This document shows positions 1 to 10,720 of a stretch of DNA of 64,000 bases, one piece after another. How positions within the stretch are numbered: the stretch's first letter is position 1; each line of letters opens with the position of its first letter. The position numbers and the translations under genes are program-made. The stretch covers positions 2,276,128 through 2,340,127 of the forward strand of contig SCFE01000005.1 in NCBI GenBank assembly GCA_004352715.1, given 5' to 3'. The notes under the pieces are model-generated. The model was not told where the DNA came from and did no database searches. It saw only the letters and a program-made list of their open reading frames with translations. Origin of the DNA: Hofstenia miamia (lineage: Eukaryota; Xenacoelomorpha; Acoela).

Positions 1-985
1 AACAAAAGAAATGAAAGCAGTAGTTGATATGTATGAAGAGATTCACACTGACACAGTTTCATAAAGCGTGATTGAAATGATGAGGAATCTTACAGGCTAT
101 AAAGACAGACTCCTTAAATTAATTGGAAATGTCAGACTCTGATTTAACTCACGACGTATTTTCTTTAAATGAACTTTGTGCCACTTTCACACTCAAAATA
201 TAAACATTAGGAAGTATACAACTATAACAAAATTATACACAATATTGCAAAAACTAAAAATATTCTAATATTTAAAGTGCATAACATATTTTCTTCAGGC
301 CCAAAACAAGTTAATGTAAAATTATTTACAAGAGATGGCATTCACTTTTCTAGAATTGGGATGGCCACATACGTTTGATCCTTGAAAGACTTCTTCTTTG
401 TCAAAAAACCTTACCCTATCCCATCAACCCGCGCATCTAATGCTGAAATACCGCAATGTCTGTTTCTTTCACAGTGAAATATGCTGCACCCGCCATAACA
501 GAGAAAGTAAACCAATTCTTCATCATATACAAGCATTGACTCTACTCCAATTAACACAGCACTTGCCCCACATGAGGTCAGCTGCATAAGACATATCATT
601 AACAATGGTAGGATTTTTAAAGTTTATAATTGTAATGCTAGTATTTCACAGACTATTGCTTGCAAATTATCTCTATCACAACAAACTAGTGTACGAATTT
701 ATCTAAAAATCATATAAATTTTCTTATTGCTATTATCTAGTGTTTCATTCATCATGCCCTCATTTTCTTGCATGATGCCAAATCTGAAGAAAAATAAATA
801 TCCTAAGAGATTCAATAATACTAATAGCACACGTTTGCTTCTAGGTGTCACTAACATTGTTTATGCTGTTTTGTTAGTAAAAATTAATGCAATAATACTA
901 ATCATAGGTGGCACTGAATCACACTCAGGGCCCACCTTGCCAAATGTTTATACCTATGGAAAATATTGCCATAAAATGCGGCATT
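1..985. other. AT-rich intergenic DNA, nothing recognised
   Basis: I see no gene, no repeat with a partner elsewhere in the window and no conserved protein motif here. Short open frames are present on both strands but have no recognisable content. The stretch ends at the 4-bp flank (GCAA, 986-989) of the LTR that follows. Confidence 0.5.
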
Positions 986-1316
986 GCAATGTAATATCCT
1001 CTACCAGGCATTATCACTGTTTATCTACTGTTACTTTATAATGCTAGCTGTGTTATTGCGGGTAAGGATTTACTTGTTGTTACTGCTTGATTAGTTTCTT
1101 CTGTTAACTTATTTAACATGGAATTGACTGCTCATTGCTTAGGTGACGAAGCCATGCAGTAACCTCCTTAATGATCTCCTAGTGGGCATCTGCCTGAAGC
1201 GGATCTCCACATCCAGTTTCACCATTCCATCCAATGCTTAAATGCCACTTCTCAGCTCAATCAAGATAGCTTATGTGTGCCCTACATTAGCAGTAGTATT
1301 AATTGGGCGAGACAAG

Positions 1317-1484
1317 GTTCCACTTTTTTCTGATTGGTCAAGAGGTGGGGAGAAGGACGTTCCACTTTTTTCTGATTGGTTGAGAGGTGGGGAGAAGGAT
1401 GTTCCACTTTTTTCTGATTGGTGGAGAGGTGGGGAGAAGGAGGTGTCACTTTTTTGTGATTGGTCGAGAGGGGTGGCCTTTGAC
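1317..1484 (+). promoter_or_regulatory. Tandem CCAAT-box array in left inverted repeat
   Basis: Four units of exactly 42 bp start at 1317, 1359, 1401 and 1443. Each contains gttccac or gtgtcac, a run of T, TGATTGGT (an inverted CCAAT box) and GAGAGGTGGGGAGAAGGA. The right inverted repeat carries three units of the same kind. Regular CCAAT boxes are a known NF-Y promoter arrangement; promoter function here is inference. The open frame across this region is just the repeat translated. Confidence 0.6.
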
Positions 1485-1520
1485 CTGAGACGTTGTGGAT
1501 ATTGCCGGGGTTTTTTTTAC

Positions 1521-1528
1521 TGACGTCA
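1521..1528. promoter_or_regulatory. CRE-like palindrome TGACGTCA
   Basis: A perfect TGACGTCA lies about 55 bp inside the last CCAAT unit and just before the T-rich minisatellite. The right inverted repeat keeps the same palindrome at 4921-4928 and the duplicated right end at 5642-5649. Binding by CREB/ATF-type factors is inferred from the motif only. Confidence 0.5.
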
Positions 1529-1588
1529 TGATGTACTTTTACTAGTTTTTGTGTTATTTATGTGGCCTAATTTAGTTTGCATTTTTTT

Positions 1589-1866
1589 ACTTTTTTAGTT
1601 TTACTTTCCCACATTAACTTACATTTTTTTAGTTTTACTTTTCCACATTACCTTACATTTTTTTAGTTTTACTTTCCCACATTACCTTACATTTTTTTAG
1701 TTTTACTTTAGTTTTACTTTCCCACATTACCTTACATTTTTTTAGTTTTACTTTCCCACATTACCTTACATTTTTTTAGTTTTACTTTCCCACATTACCT
1801 TACATTTTTTTTTAGTTTTACTTTCTCACATTACCTTACATTTTTTTAGTTTTACTTTCCCACATT
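1589..1866 (+). repeat. 31-bp minisatellite, left inverted repeat
   Basis: About nine imperfect copies of a unit read ttacatttttttagttttactttcccacattacc in overlapping form. The same satellite in reverse complement occupies about 4671-4870 and 5287-5590, so it belongs to the inverted repeats of the Polinton-like element rather than to the host. Confidence 0.9.
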
Positions 1867-2925
1867 TCAAATCCAAATCAATTAGATGTCATGAAACTTG
1901 CAAAACATTTTTAATTACAAAAAGACTAACACTTTTTCATAAAAAATACATTTACGCAAAATGATTAAATTGATTGATTTTACAAAACACATAGTCGTAC
2001 ACAGTTTGCATGAAAAGAAGTAAATTTTTAATTTGAAATCAAATGAAACAAAATTTGTAATATTAACTTTTTAAAATACAAAAATAACTTACATTATTGA
2101 GTGAATTCAACCATCACCACTTGAATCATTGTGAAAACTGAATAATGTGTTAAAATGATGATATCTTTTCGTCATAGACATTTAACAAAATCCAAATTTT
2201 ATGACAGTTTTAGTATAAACTTTTTAAAAAAGGAGAAAGAAAAACGTACATACACTTAAATTCGACATTTCCTTGTTGTATATTCAGAGTTTTTCGTATT
2301 TCGAAGCCTTAATGGTTTTGTTTTTATGTATTTTATTTAATATCTAACGTAAATACCCATATTAAGGCATTCTACAAATTTCATTATGTAGTTGAACGAT
2401 AAATTTTCATATTTGCTGAAAAGATTACGCAATATATAGAATACACATTAATAAAAATCATTTGACAAGATGATTTCTACTGTTAATTTATATCCTCCTG
2501 TACTTAAAGAAAATTCTTTACTAATGCTATTGTAATAAATGAAAGTTATGTATGAATATACTGACAAACTCTGTAGAGAAACATTTTTAACTTGTAAAGA
2601 CGCTCATGTTAAAACTTTTATTAGATGTTTAAGAAAGCTATATGTATATATGGATAAATATACCTTTTGTATATATACATACAATATAAGTTCAGTTGCT
2701 ACATACAACTACACCTGATCAATCATGTAAATGATACATTCACAAAAATAATGTTAAACATTGGTAATGATACTCCAATTTTGAATATTTTTTACTTAAA
2801 ATTAAATTATTTAGTTGAAATTGACCATTTTGAGTAGCGACATCTAGTAAAATTTGAAATTATTCCGTTGCCTAAAATTATTGGCTTCCAGCCTTAAGAT
2901 CTTGTAAAGTTTATTGGTTCTCGAT

Positions 2926-3598
2926 NNNNNNNNNNNNNNNNNNNNNNNNNNNNNNNNNNNNNNNNNNNNNNNNNNNNNNNNNNNNNNNNNNNNNNNNNNN
3001 NNNNNNNNNNNNNNNNNNNNNNNNNNNNNNNNNNNNNNNNNNNNNNNNNNNNNNNNNNNNNNNNNNNNNNNNNNNNNNNNNNNNNNNNNNNNNNNNNNNN
3101 NNNNNNNNNNNNNNNNNNNNNNNNNNNNNNNNNNNNNNNNNNNNNNNNNNNNNNNNNNNNNNNNNNNNNNNNNNNNNNNNNNNNNNNNNNNNNNNNNNNN
3201 NNNNNNNNNNNNNNNNNNNNNNNNNNNNNNNNNNNNNNNNNNNNNNNNNNNNNNNNNNNNNNNNNNNNNNNNNNNNNNNNNNNNNNNNNNNNNNNNNNNN
3301 NNNNNNNNNNNNNNNNNNNNNNNNNNNNNNNNNNNNNNNNNNNNNNNNNNNNNNNNNNNNNNNNNNNNNNNNNNNNNNNNNNNNNNNNNNNNNNNNNNNN
3401 NNNNNNNNNNNNNNNNNNNNNNNNNNNNNNNNNNNNNNNNNNNNNNNNNNNNNNNNNNNNNNNNNNNNNNNNNNNNNNNNNNNNNNNNNNNNNNNNNNNN
3501 NNNNNNNNNNNNNNNNNNNNNNNNNNNNNNNNNNNNNNNNNNNNNNNNNNNNNNNNNNNNNNNNNNNNNNNNNNNNNNNNNNNNNNNNNNNNNNNNNN
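2926..3598. other. Assembly gap (673 N)
   Basis: The run of N lies inside the Polinton-like element. Any apparent long open frame through it is an artefact of untranslatable bases. Confidence 0.99.
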
Positions 3599-4670
3599 AC
3601 ACTAATAACAAAACATGTTATCAACATATAAACCAACTTCAAAGCCATTCATCAATAGAATTACAATTAGCTTCCATACATCAAATGGTGAGTTCATTCA
3701 TTTCAATGGTACTCGTAGTATTTATTTAACTCGTAGTATTAAAGACACTGATGAAATTTAAGTATAAACAATTTTTCAAAATGTAAAATAAGTTATTTGC
3801 TATTTTTAAATGTTTTGAATTAATAACAAATTTACAATAGTAATAATTCAAATTGTGAAAAATTCTAGTTTTATTTGATTTCAAAGTGTTTTATTTAATT
3901 GTAAAGTGATTTCATGTTTGGTATATATCAATCTCTATGAATAGATACATTTGACAGTTGAACAATGGATAACAAATTACGCTTTTTCTGTAGAGAGATT
4001 TTACACACAGCAGTATAAAATTTATGTTGACATTGTCTATGAAGCATGCAACTTTCTATGCGTATGAATATACACAGCTGGCATAATGGAATTTCTCATT
4101 TATGAAACAAAGACAACTACCCTGCAAAGATTTCAAACTTTTTGGTAAGCTATTTTTATAATTAAATCTCAGATATTTTTTTTGATTCTTAAAGCTTTTT
4201 TTGCAATATTATCTCTAGTTAGTTTTACAGATATTTCTTTTAAAAACATAATTTTATTTTAATGAATTGCTGCAAATTTGAAGTCTGATATTACATTAAT
4301 TATATACTTTATCATAAACGCCGCTTGTTTGTTAATTTTTTATTGAATTTATTTAAACTTTTAATTGTCATGTGTTTTATACTGTGATCTGTCACCTAAT
4401 TTATTAGTCATTAATTTAGATATGATCATGTGAAATTCGTTTGCTTCCTACAGAATTCCCCCAACAACAAGGATGATAAACTAGCCCGATAGACAAATTT
4501 AATAGTACGATATATATGATCATTATAAGCAAAGTGTAGAATAAATTACATTTTTGTCTTGTCTTAAACACGTATGTGGGTTTTACCACGTACGTTTATT
4601 AAATATTATTATTAATATTTATTTTTACTTGGAAATATTTTTCGATTCCACTTTTTAAACAAGTATGTAA

Positions 4671-4870
4671 ATGTGGGAAAGTAATACATGTAAAGTAAGT
4701 TAATGTGGGAAAGTAAAACTAAAAAATGTAAGGTAATGTGGGAAAGTAAAACTAAAAAAATGTAAGGTAATGTGGGAAAGTAAAACTAAAAAAATGTAAG
4801 GTAATGTGGGAAAGTAAAACTAAAAAAATGTAAGGTAATGTGGGAAAGTAAAACTAAAAAAGTAAAAAAA
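4671..4870 (-). repeat. 31-bp minisatellite, right inverted repeat
   Basis: About six units (gtaaggtaatgtgggaaag followed by taaaactaaaaaaat) repeat the left satellite in reverse complement. They lead into the CRE palindrome, three CCAAT units and the element end at 5114. Confidence 0.9.
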
Positions 4871-5283
4871 TGCAAACTAAATTAGGCAAAATAACACAAA
4901 AACTAGTAAAAGTACATGCATGACGTCAGTAAAACACCCCCGGCAATATCCACGACGTCTCAGGTCAAAGGCCTGTCCTCTTGACCAATCACAAAAAAGT
5001 GACACCTCCTTCTCTCCACCTCTCGACCAATCAGAAAAAAGTGGAACGTCCTTCTCTCCACCTCTCAACCAATCAGAAAAAAGTGGAACCTTGTCTCGCC
5101 CAATGAATACTACTATTAGCTTGGTGCTTACTCAAGACATGACACAATTTGACTTAGACTCCATTGTGTGAAAGTGTTATATCTATTTGCAACCTGAATT
5201 GTTACTAGTTGTTCGTTAACTATTACATGTAGCCATTACCAAAATATATTGGCTTATTTAAATACAATTTGTTCGAACAACTT

Positions 5284-6004
5284 CTCAATGTTGGAAAGTA
5301 AAACTAAAAAAATGTAAGGTAATTTGGGAAAGTAAAACTAAAAAAATGTAAGATAATGTGGGAAAGTAAAACTAAAAAAATGTAAGGTAATTTGGGAAAG
5401 TAAAACTAAAAAAATGTAAAGTAATGTGGGAAAGTAAAACTAAAAAAAATGTAAGGTAATGTGGGAAAGTAAACTAAAAAAATGTAAGATAATGTGGGAA
5501 AGTAAAACTAAAAAATGTAAGGTAATGTGGGAAAGTAAAACTAAAAAAATGTAAGTTAATGTGGGAAAGTAAAACTAAAAAAGTAAAAAAATGCAAACTA
5601 AATTAGGCAAAATAACACAAAAACTAGTAAAAGTACATGCATGACGTCAGTAAAACACCCCCGGCAATATCCACGACGTCTCAGGTCAAAGGCCTGTCCT
5701 CTTGACCAATCACAAAAAAGTGACACCTCCTTCTCTCCACCTCTCGACCAATCAGAAAAAAGTGGAACGTCCTTCTCTCCACCTCTCAACCAATCAGAAA
5801 AAAGTGGAACCTTGTCTCGCCCAATGAATACTACTATTAGCTTGGTGCTTACTCAAGACATGACACAAATTGACTTAGACTCCATTGTGTGAAAGTGTTA
5901 TATCTATTTGCAACCTGAATTGTTACTAGTTGTTCGTTAACTATTACATGTAGCCATTACCAAAATATATTGGCTTATTTAAATACAATTTGTTCGAACA
6001 ACTT
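5284..6004. repeat. 721-bp tandem duplication of right end plus LTR flank
   Basis: The minisatellite, the CCAAT array, the end sequence and about 160 bp of the flanking LTR (to ttcgaacaactt) appear a second time, offset by 721 bp. The second copy ends the element at 5835, followed by ATTAGC again (5836-5841). The two copies are almost identical, differ by a few bases and in satellite copy number, and join abruptly in the satellite near 5290. This may be unequal exchange in the satellite or an unmerged haplotype in the assembly. Confidence 0.8.
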
Positions 6005-6743
6005 CCTAACCTACATTTATAATTTACTACATGTACAGTCACTTTATCATTCAATTATAAGTCATTAATTTAGATCTAAAACAATATTAAGTTAATTCCT
6101 AGGGTTCAGTAATCCAACCATTTGCTGACAATTAATTATCTGATACATGTAGAAGAGAAATGATAGTTGGCTAATCAAGAGAAAACCCCTATACCTAACC
6201 TATGTGCACTTTTGTGATCTGGCACAGAGACCCTAGAATCATTCCCTGTGATGTATCCAGACTGATTAGCTTGACATCATATTAAATAATCAAACCTTTA
6301 ATAAGATGAAAAATAAGAATTCTAAGTAAAATTCTTTATCAAATTCTTACAATGTTTTCTAATCTATTTATAGTAATTTCAGAAGAAGTACCTGTCAATT
6401 CAAATTTAAACTTCTGCCAAAATGGCAGCTAAAAATAATGTAAGCATCATTTAGTCAAAAGTATTTTTATTGACAGACACAATTATCTCTTTTTTGACAC
6501 ATGTTGTTTTCTTAGTTGCATTTTACAAATTAATCTGAAATAATAGCAATTGATTTAATTACAATAATTTTAATCAACTTCTTTTCAATCTTAGTCTCTT
6601 CTTGCGACGTTTGCAGCTTATTTCTGATTATGTTTGGATGATGCTACAGCAACATCTGTATAAAATATGTGCATTTAAACTGTCAAAATCTTTCAAGTAA
6701 GTACTTTACTTTCCAATAATTTATTAAGATAGGACAAAATTAA

Positions 6744-6914
6744 ATCCTGGGTATCTCTGAAACATGGCTGCTTGATTTAGATCCGGATACAATTTGGAAA
6801 CCACCAGATTACGAAATATTCAGATGTGATAGAAATTTGCTCAAATCTGGTAAAACTAAAGGAGATAGGGTTCATATTTTAATTCCAGAAAGCTTAAGGC
6901 CAATGTACATGCAT
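6744..6914 (+). pseudogene. LINE endonuclease fragment
   Basis: The translation contains ILGISETWLLDLDPDTIW, then an aromatic 'DYEIFRCDRN' segment and 'GDRVHILIPESLRP'. This is the pattern of the APE-type endonuclease of LINEs (LGISETWL, then GY-x-R-x-DR, then GGGV-type strand). Only the central part survives, about 57 codons. It starts about 100 bp after the LTR ends and runs opposite to the reverse transcriptase remnant that follows, so the two come from different copies or a rearranged one. Confidence 0.65.
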
Positions 6915-7197
6915 CAGAGCTGCAACTGTGCCATGCCTAACACTTTGCTTTACTTAAGATAAGAGAATCTTTATTCCGATAAATGTTAACAATTAAATAA
7001 CTGATAATTTATCTGAATAGCGTCATTACATTCACAAAAACACATATATACCATTCACAAATTACAAAGAAATCTTGCAGTCTATGGATAAATTACTATA
7101 GTACTATTTTAATAATGAGTTATAGTATAGTCATTGTTACAAAATTTGTATCTTAGCCATGATTTTCCAGAAATATATTTTTGCTTAAGGAAAATTT

Positions 7198-8334
7198 TTA
7201 ATGCTTTTTAAAAGATTTCAATTTTTCAATATTTTTAATTTCTTTAGGTAGCAAATTCCAGGTTTGAATGGCAACATTAATGAAGGATTTTTTAAAACAT
7301 TTTTCTTATACTTAACACATGTAAAAAACGTTGATCTTGAATTCTGTTTATGAGTAAATCCCTTTATTTTAATGGTATTATAAGTTTGGTAGGTTTCTGA
7401 TTAGCTTGAAGAATGTCAGAAGGGTATTCAATATAACCAGCTGTTTTGGAAAAAGAATTTACCTAGAAATGTACTGTTTGGTTTTCAATGAGTTGTTCAT
7501 TGTGATATTTAATGCCCATTTTACTTGAATATCACGTTTTTTAAAAAGCACTTTGCTTAGGTCAGTAAATAAAATGTTTGTGTAATTAAGGTGACTCATG
7601 ATGAAAGCATGGAAGAATTGAACTATTGAACAAGGTGGTATTTGCCTAACTACTAGCGGCATACTTTTTATACCTATAGCTAATTTTCTAACTATTAAAT
7701 TGATGTGAGAGTTGAATTTTAGCTTTTAGTCAATAGTTACTCCTAGGTACTTGAAAGTGTTACAATAGGAACATTAATATTATTCGCCTGCAAAATACAA
7801 AATTCTGTTTTAGCTTCATTAATATTCCACTTGTGCATACAAAAGTATTTTGACAATTTGTTACAATTCAATTCTATAGATTCCTATGTTAGGTGTATTG
7901 ATGAATTATTGCTGAAAATGCAAGTGTCATTGGCATATTGGATTAAATTGCAATTAATTATAGAATGCATGTCATTTACATAAATACTAAAAAGAAGACC
8001 TAGAATCGTACCTTGAGGCACCCCATTGTAAACTGGTAACCATTCTGAAAAAAATAACATTTAATTTAACTCTTTGGAATTTTTGATTGAGGTAACTAGT
8101 TATTAATTGCTTATTACTACTAGAATCAAGTGATGCTCTCCAAGTTACAGTAGCATTTAATAGTGAATCAGTTGTTGAGAAATTTTTGCGAAATTCAAAT
8201 GGCATGTTTGATAATAAATTATACTTATTTAAATGTTCAGTTATTTGATTATGTAATAATCTTTCGAATATTTTGCTTATTGGAGAAGTAATTGAGATTG
8301 GCTGATAATTAGCAGCAATTGACAGCTGTGCCAT
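7198..8334 (-). pseudogene. LINE reverse transcriptase remnant
   Basis: Reading from 8334 leftwards, the product has 'NYQPISITSPISKIFERLL' and 'YNLLSNMPFEFRKNFSTTDS', the palm entry motifs of a LINE reverse transcriptase (NYRPIS...FERL...QFGFRKNFST). Near 7990-8030 a GVPQG-like stretch is degraded to 'QWGASRYDS'. At 7459-7662 comes the 'FFHAFIMSHLNYTNILF' thumb region, and at 7198-7275 the C-terminal 'WNLLPKEIKNIEKLKSFKKH' motif followed by a stop. Several frameshifts and stops separate the pieces. The element is 5'-truncated, as is usual for LINEs; the clade (CR1, jockey or related) cannot be settled by eye. Confidence 0.75.
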
Positions 8335-9041
8335 GACAGAAATCTATGGAATATGCAAGCATCTGAAACAATTATTTTCTATACAATTTTCTACTCATAA
8401 TATATTGCTAAGTGCATAATTTAGCACTACCACTGGTTAAAAAGTATTGAATTTATCATTTTGTAAAGTTCAAAACCATGCATGAATCTCCCCATCATTT
8501 ACTGGCTCCAAAAATGCAAATATACAATTTTTTTCAAGACCAAACTGAACTTTGAATTTATTTTAATTACTGCATTGTTTTTAGCCAAAGTAGTAATAGT
8601 GATAGTGAAAATAAAATAGAATTATTTTTAGAAAGAACAGTATTTTTGGGCAAAATTTTTCACGAAAATATACACTAAATTGAATACTTTATGTATTTTA
8701 GATTATAGAATTTTATTGTGGACTACAAATGAGAAATTTTTAGTGCATTTTTAATGATATAGGATTAAGTAAATTACAAAATGTTCACATAAAATTATGA
8801 ATTCCAAAATGCAAAAATCTTGCTAAAATCAATGAAAATTTAATTTACGAAAAATCGTGCTGGGTTTTAGGAATTCACAAAAGTGTTTCTTGTAATTTTG
8901 GAGAAGGTGCATGTTGGTGAAGTCCACCCAGCATATTATTGAATTTGAATACAAAAATTTGATGCACCCTATTGGGAACAAAGGAATTTGCTTTGTAATT
9001 TTTTGCACCACATTAACAAACTATTCTTAGGGGGCTGGCCC

Positions 9042-9210
9042 CAGAGTTGCAACTGTGCCTGGTTTTTGAAGGCATGGCCCGGCATGGCATGGTGGATTTT
9101 AGGCAAGACCCAGCACTGCACAGAGTTGCAAAAATATTTTTTGGACATGGCATGGCATGTGTTTTGAAAAATATAATTAGGCTCGGCACAGCACATTTTC
9201 ATATTTGGCA
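9042..9210 (+). repeat. GGCATGG-rich short repeats
   Basis: The stretch holds repeated ggcatggcccggcatggcatgg and ggacatggcatggcatg motifs plus two cagagttgcaa words. It resembles the subterminal part of a hAT element, and a related word (cagagctgcaactgtgcc) lies at 6913, but no second end or target duplication was found. Confidence 0.3.
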
Positions 9211-9380
9211 ACAAATATGGCTTTTAAAATTTTTCAAAATTTCTCTAGTAAATAAAGTGATTACAGCCAGTTTATTATGTCTTATAAGTAAAACAAAAAT
9301 TAGTAAATTGAAAATATATTAGCTAGAATTGCCGATTGCACAATTTCCATGTTGTTCACATGAAATAGGCTTATCATTGA

Positions 9381-9404
9381 TATATATATATATATATATA
9401 TATA
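9381..9404. repeat. (TA)n microsatellite
   Basis: An uninterrupted run of about twelve TA units. It lies in short G-rich DNA (ttgggtaggg, gatgggtaggg) just outside the large element that starts at 9515. Confidence 0.9.
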
Positions 9405-9612
9405 GTTGGGTAGGGCATATTCAACTGATGGGTAGGGTTGGGTTAAGTTTTGGAAAAGATGGGTCAGGTTAATATTGCACTAGGTGAGAGCTATGGAGGT
9501 TTGAGAGTCTGAACTAGAGATGGGGCAGTTCATTAACTGCATACCACACTACACTTGTGCATTGTATTTTACCACACTGAACCACAAATTTTTTTCCTAT
9601 TGCAATGCAAGT

Positions 9613-10410
9613 AGTAGAAAACACAGCTAAATGTTGTTGTTAATTTATTACATATTTAGAACGTACATACACTGGTTGTTGGAGGCATTTATGTAGAGAG
9701 GCATTTTTTTCATTCAATACAAGTGGGGCATTGTAAAATGGTGACAGACAGCTAAATATTTTCATAAATTTTATTATAAATTAAAATGATTATACTTTTT
9801 GTGAAGGATTTTTCACATGGAGGCATTCTTTTTTTCATTCTAATGTGGAGACATTCTTCAATCAATAAACCGCAGAAAATCATAATTAGTAGAAAACACA
9901 GCTAAATATGGTTGTTAATTTATTACATATTTAAAATGTACATATACTGGTTGTTGGAGGCATTTATGTAGAGAGGCATTTTTTTCATTCAATACAACTG
10001 GGGCATCATAAAATGGTGACAGACAGCTAAATATTTTCATTAATTTTATTATAAATTAAAATGATTACACATTTTGCAAAGGATTTTTCACATGGAGGCG
10101 TTCTTTTTTTCATTCTAATGTGGAGACATTCTTCAATTGATAAACCACAGAAAATCATAATTAGTAGAAAACATAGCTAAATATGGTTGTTAATTTATTA
10201 CATATTTAAAATGTACGTACACTGGTTGTTGGAGGCATTTACGTAGGGAGGCATCTTTTTCATTCAATACAAGTGGGTCATCATAAAATAGTGACAGACA
10301 GCTAAATATTTCCATTAACTTCTCATAAATTAAAATACATACATACATTTTTTTGTGGTGGAATTTAAGTAGAGTTGGACTTTGCACAAATGTATGGGGG
10401 AATAGAGGGA
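9613..10410. repeat. Three tandem 275-bp units
   Basis: Units start at 9613, 9888 and 10163 (agtagaaaaca...), a period of exactly 275 bp, with conserved blocks around ggttgttggaggcattta, gtgacagacagctaaatatt and cacatggaggc. The third unit is the most diverged and fades after about 10390. The array sits just inside the left terminus of the 10-kb element. Confidence 0.85.
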
Positions 10411-10720
10411 AATGCACTGTGTGGAAACAATGAAAATTATTTACAACATCTAAGCAGGTAAAAGATTGCTAACAATAAATTCACCAATTTCATTTACCAT
10501 ATACAGAAACTTGGAGCGACTACAGAGGCAGAGCAAGATGACAGAGGCAATTCACTATCACGGATCTAGGAAATAATTATTAAATTTATGTGCAAAATAA
10601 TTTTCATATACCTAAATGAGGTCGTTTGCTGCTACTGATTGTAGATGATTCATTTATAGGGTGTTTAATTGAGGGTTGAGGAATATCTAAATAAAAAATT
10701 AGTGAAAAATACATTTAAAT

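Larger units (their letters stand above)
1292..5114. mobile_element. Non-autonomous Polinton/Maverick-like element
   Basis: The element begins AGTAGTATTAATTGGGCGAG at 1292 and ends with the near-perfect inverted complement (CGCCCAATGAATACTACT) at 5114. ATTAGC lies immediately outside both ends (1286-1291 and 5115-5120). Related LTR copies at 54.1 kb run uninterrupted through this site (ctacattagctcggtg), so the empty site is seen directly. A 6-bp duplication, AG...CT termini and inverted repeats of about 450-570 bp are hallmarks of Polintons/Mavericks. The interior (about 1870-4660) has no open frame with recognisable content, so this copy is non-autonomous. The interior also contains a 673-base gap, so total size is an estimate and a gene fragment in the gap cannot be excluded. 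Confidence 0.75.
990..6648 (+). mobile_element. Solo LTR (gypsy/BEL-like), split by a nested element
   Basis: The ends read TGTAATATCCTC at 990 and GGATGATGCTACA ending at 6648, which are the TG...CA ends of a long terminal repeat. GCAA flanks both ends (986-989 and 6649-6652), a 4-bp target duplication. The same LTR occurs at 24078-25239, 53505-54442 and 56071-57231, which defines its edges. Without the inserted 1292-5114 element and the extra duplicated block near 5.3-5.8 kb the LTR is about 1.1 kb, close to the 1161-1162 bp of the other full copies. No internal gag-pol region adjoins it, so it is a solo LTR left by recombination. Superfamily is inferred only from the 4-bp duplication. Confidence 0.8.

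Noticed and set aside
1242-1523. Open frame with repeated 'PLFSDW...GGEKD' units
   Set aside because: It is the 42-bp CCAAT array read through in one frame; 42 is a multiple of three, so repetition keeps it open. The same applies to the frames at 4877-5171 and 5598-5892.
2844-3729. Long frames of 245-271 codons
   Set aside because: They are almost entirely the run of N.
6744-8334. Twin-priming inversion of a single LINE
   Set aside because: In twin priming the inverted 5' part adjoins the 5' end of the sense part; here the endonuclease piece lies beside the 3' end of the reverse transcriptase piece.
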